A stretch of 64,000 nucleotides of DNA. It comes from Pseudomonas brassicacearum subsp. brassicacearum. Its GTDB lineage: Bacteria; Pseudomonadota; Gammaproteobacteria; Pseudomonadales; Pseudomonadaceae. Positions 62,942-64,000 of this stretch are shown here, one piece after another (position 1 is the first letter of the stretch; every line of letters begins with the position of its first letter). The translations under genes and the position numbers were made by a program. The notes under the pieces were generated by a model that ran no database searches, was not told the DNA's origin, and worked only from the letters and a program-made list of their open reading frames with translations. The stretch covers positions 186,001 to 250,000 of the forward strand of contig NZ_VZPJ01000004.1 in assembly GCF_008801605.1 (NCBI RefSeq). Direction: 5' to 3'.

Positions 62942-63018
62942 GCCCTATCCCGCTTGGTGAATGTGCTCTTGGCAGATTAACTGCTGATGAGGAGCGTGTC
63001 TGGAAGATTTGTGCACAC

Positions 63019-63111
63019 CTTGTGGAGTTTGGGTCTGCTCGCGATGGCGTTCGGTATGTAGATGCATCTGTGACTGATCCACCGCTATCGCGAGCAAGCT
63101 CGCTCCCACAG
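63019..63111. repeat. REP palindromes, one decayed
   Basis: A degraded copy (63019-63049) faces a full copy (63081-63111). They lie upstream of the AraC gene and just after the 3' end of the GlcG-like gene. Confidence 0.8.
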
Positions 63112-63124
63112 GTTTATAGCCGCC

Positions 63125-63550
63125 TCAGGCATCCGGAGTGATCGCTGGCAACACCGTCTCCACCGCCAAACGAGCCAATTCAGCATCCTGCTCAGCCTTG
63201 ACCCCTGACACCCCGATGGCACCAATGCACTGGCCGTCATGACGGATGGTCACTCCTCCTTCAAGCATGCCCTGCAGGTGCGGAGCGCTGAGAAACGCGT
63301 AACGACCACCATTGATCATGTCTTCGAAAACCTTGCTATCACGCCGTCCCATGGCGGCCGTGCGGGCTTTTTCGGTAGCGATGTAGGCCGACAACGGCGA
63401 GGCATCGTCCAGGCGCAGCAGCCCCAGGGGATGACCACCGTCGTCCACCACACAGACCGACACTGCCCATTGACGCTGGTGAGCCAGCTCCTTGGCCGCC
63501 ACCAGCAATTGCGCAACGTCCTGCTCAGTGAGTACCGCTTTGGTCTTCAT
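63125..63550 (-). CDS. GlcG/HbpS-like protein (DUF336)
   Basis: A 141-residue protein of the GlcG/HbpS (PF03928) family. Conserved sequence: VSVCVVDDGGHPLGLLRLDDA, TEKARTAAMGRRDS, and GGVTIRHDGQCIGAIGVSG with the glycine-rich end. Relatives bind heme or cobalamin-like molecules or have unknown accessory roles. It has no signal peptide, so it is likely cytoplasmic. It follows the ABC solute-binding gene by 57 bases on the same strand and may be in its operon. Confidence 0.9.
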   Translation of the reverse strand: MKTKAVLTEQDVAQLLVAAKELAHQRQWAVSVCVVDDGGHPLGLLRLDDASPLSAYIATEKARTAAMGRRDSKVFEDMINGGRYAFLSAPHLQGMLEGGVTIRHDGQCIGAIGVSGVKAEQDAELARLAVETVLPAITPDA

Positions 63551-63607
63551 GAATCACTCCGTGTTGTACAACAGCAAGCCCGTGAGACAAAACCCACGGG
63601 CCGAGGA

Positions 63608-64000
63608 TTATTCGCCGTAGATATCGAAGTCAAAGTACTTCTGGCGAATCCGGTCGTAAGTGCCGTTGGCGCGAATGGTCGCCAGCGCCTGATTGAAGCG
63701 GCTCGCCAGCGTATCGTTCTTGCGTACCGCAATGCCGATGCCCGTGCCGAAGTATTGTTCCTCGGTGAAATTGGGACCGACAAACTCGAAATCCTTGCCC
63801 TCTGGACGCTTGAGCAGGCTCTCGTCGATCACTACCGAACTGGCCATGGTCGCGTCCAGGCGCCCGCCCAGCAGGTCGAGGAATATTTCGTTTTGCGAAC
63901 CATAGCGCACTACCTCGGCGCCCGCCGGGGCAAAGCGATCAGTGACATAGCGATCGAAGTTGGTCGCCCGCTGCACCCCGATCCGCTTTCCTTTGAGTTG
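63608..64000 (-). CDS. Amino-acid ABC transporter solute-binding protein (3' part)
   Basis: The C-terminal 130 residues of a periplasmic family-3 solute-binding protein; the rest lies beyond the window edge, and the frame is open to base 64000. It starts QLKGKRIGVQRATNFDRYV, continues with DLLGGRLDATMASSVVIDE and GIGIAVRKNDT, and ends FNQALATIRANGTYDRIRQKYFDFDIYGE, as in lysine/arginine/ornithine or histidine-binding proteins. The signal peptide and ligand-defining N-terminal lobe are not visible, so the ligand is uncertain. Confidence 0.88.
   Translation of the reverse strand, partial: QLKGKRIGVQRATNFDRYVTDRFAPAGAEVVRYGSQNEIFLDLLGGRLDATMASSVVIDESLLKRPEGKDFEFVGPNFTEEQYFGTGIGIAVRKNDTLASRFNQALATIRANGTYDRIRQKYFDFDIYGE

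Overview
The window looks like chromosomal DNA of a Pseudomonas of the P. fluorescens complex. The support is high GC content, protein families typical of that group, and many intergenic copies of the REP-type palindrome (core TGTGGGAGCGAGCTTGCTCGCGA) characteristic of fluorescent pseudomonads. I see no tRNA, rRNA, CRISPR array, prophage or insertion sequence. Assignments rest on motif recognition by eye, without database searches.

Layout. (a) 76-2495: a translationally linked GNAT acyltransferase, fatty-acid desaturase and PF10118 ferritin-like protein, possibly an undescribed lipid-modifying cassette; then ugd (2590-3969), a series of hairpins ending in a terminator, and an HPP membrane protein. 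(b) 4988-13062: short/branched-chain acyl-CoA catabolism, with a 3-hydroxyisobutyryl-CoA hydrolase-like protein and acyl-CoA dehydrogenase on the plus strand facing a five-gene minus-strand operon (acyl-CoA synthetase, 3-hydroxyacyl-CoA dehydrogenase, thiolase, acyl-CoA dehydrogenase, enoyl-CoA hydratase). (c) 13324-16892: UDP-glucuronate-type epimerase, polyprenyl-phosphate sugar transferase, small LAB_N membrane protein and ArnT-like GT-C transferase; with ugd this suggests uronic-acid decoration of LPS. (d) 17214-20786: AraC regulator with pssA, then TetR and DUF1348 genes. (e) 21225-25649: a FecI/FecR/TonB-receptor iron system with a Fur-like box. (f) 25899-32145: a secreted NTF2-like protein, then two two-component systems in one overlapping four-gene operon, and an AraC gene.

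(g) 32311-41333 is the most interesting part. A five-gene minus-strand operon encodes a TonB-dependent receptor, a beta-propeller phytase, and a dedicated TolQ/ExbB, TolR/ExbD and TonB. It is preceded by a near-consensus Pho box (38988-39005). The divergent gene pair (a membrane protein with a degenerate GGDEF domain, and an AraC regulator) has its own Pho box (39316-39333). Together this looks like a phosphate-starvation module for inositol-phosphate capture linked to a c-di-GMP-type signalling protein. (h) 41379-45072: CBS protein, then nirBD behind a sigma-54 promoter and a terminator-containing leader. (i) 45426-50191: TetR with a flavodoxin-fold oxidoreductase and an obvious operator, two divergent L,D-transpeptidases and a methyltransferase. 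(j) 50326-55428: a 1700-residue DUF6543-like/leucine-rich-repeat protein, probably a secreted effector or toxin. (k) 55561-61389: L-rhamnonate catabolism (LysR regulator, MFS transporter, rhmD, rhmA, aldA). (l) 61448-64000: LysE exporter with AraC regulator, a GlcG/HbpS-like protein, and the 3' part of an amino-acid ABC solute-binding protein gene cut by the window edge.
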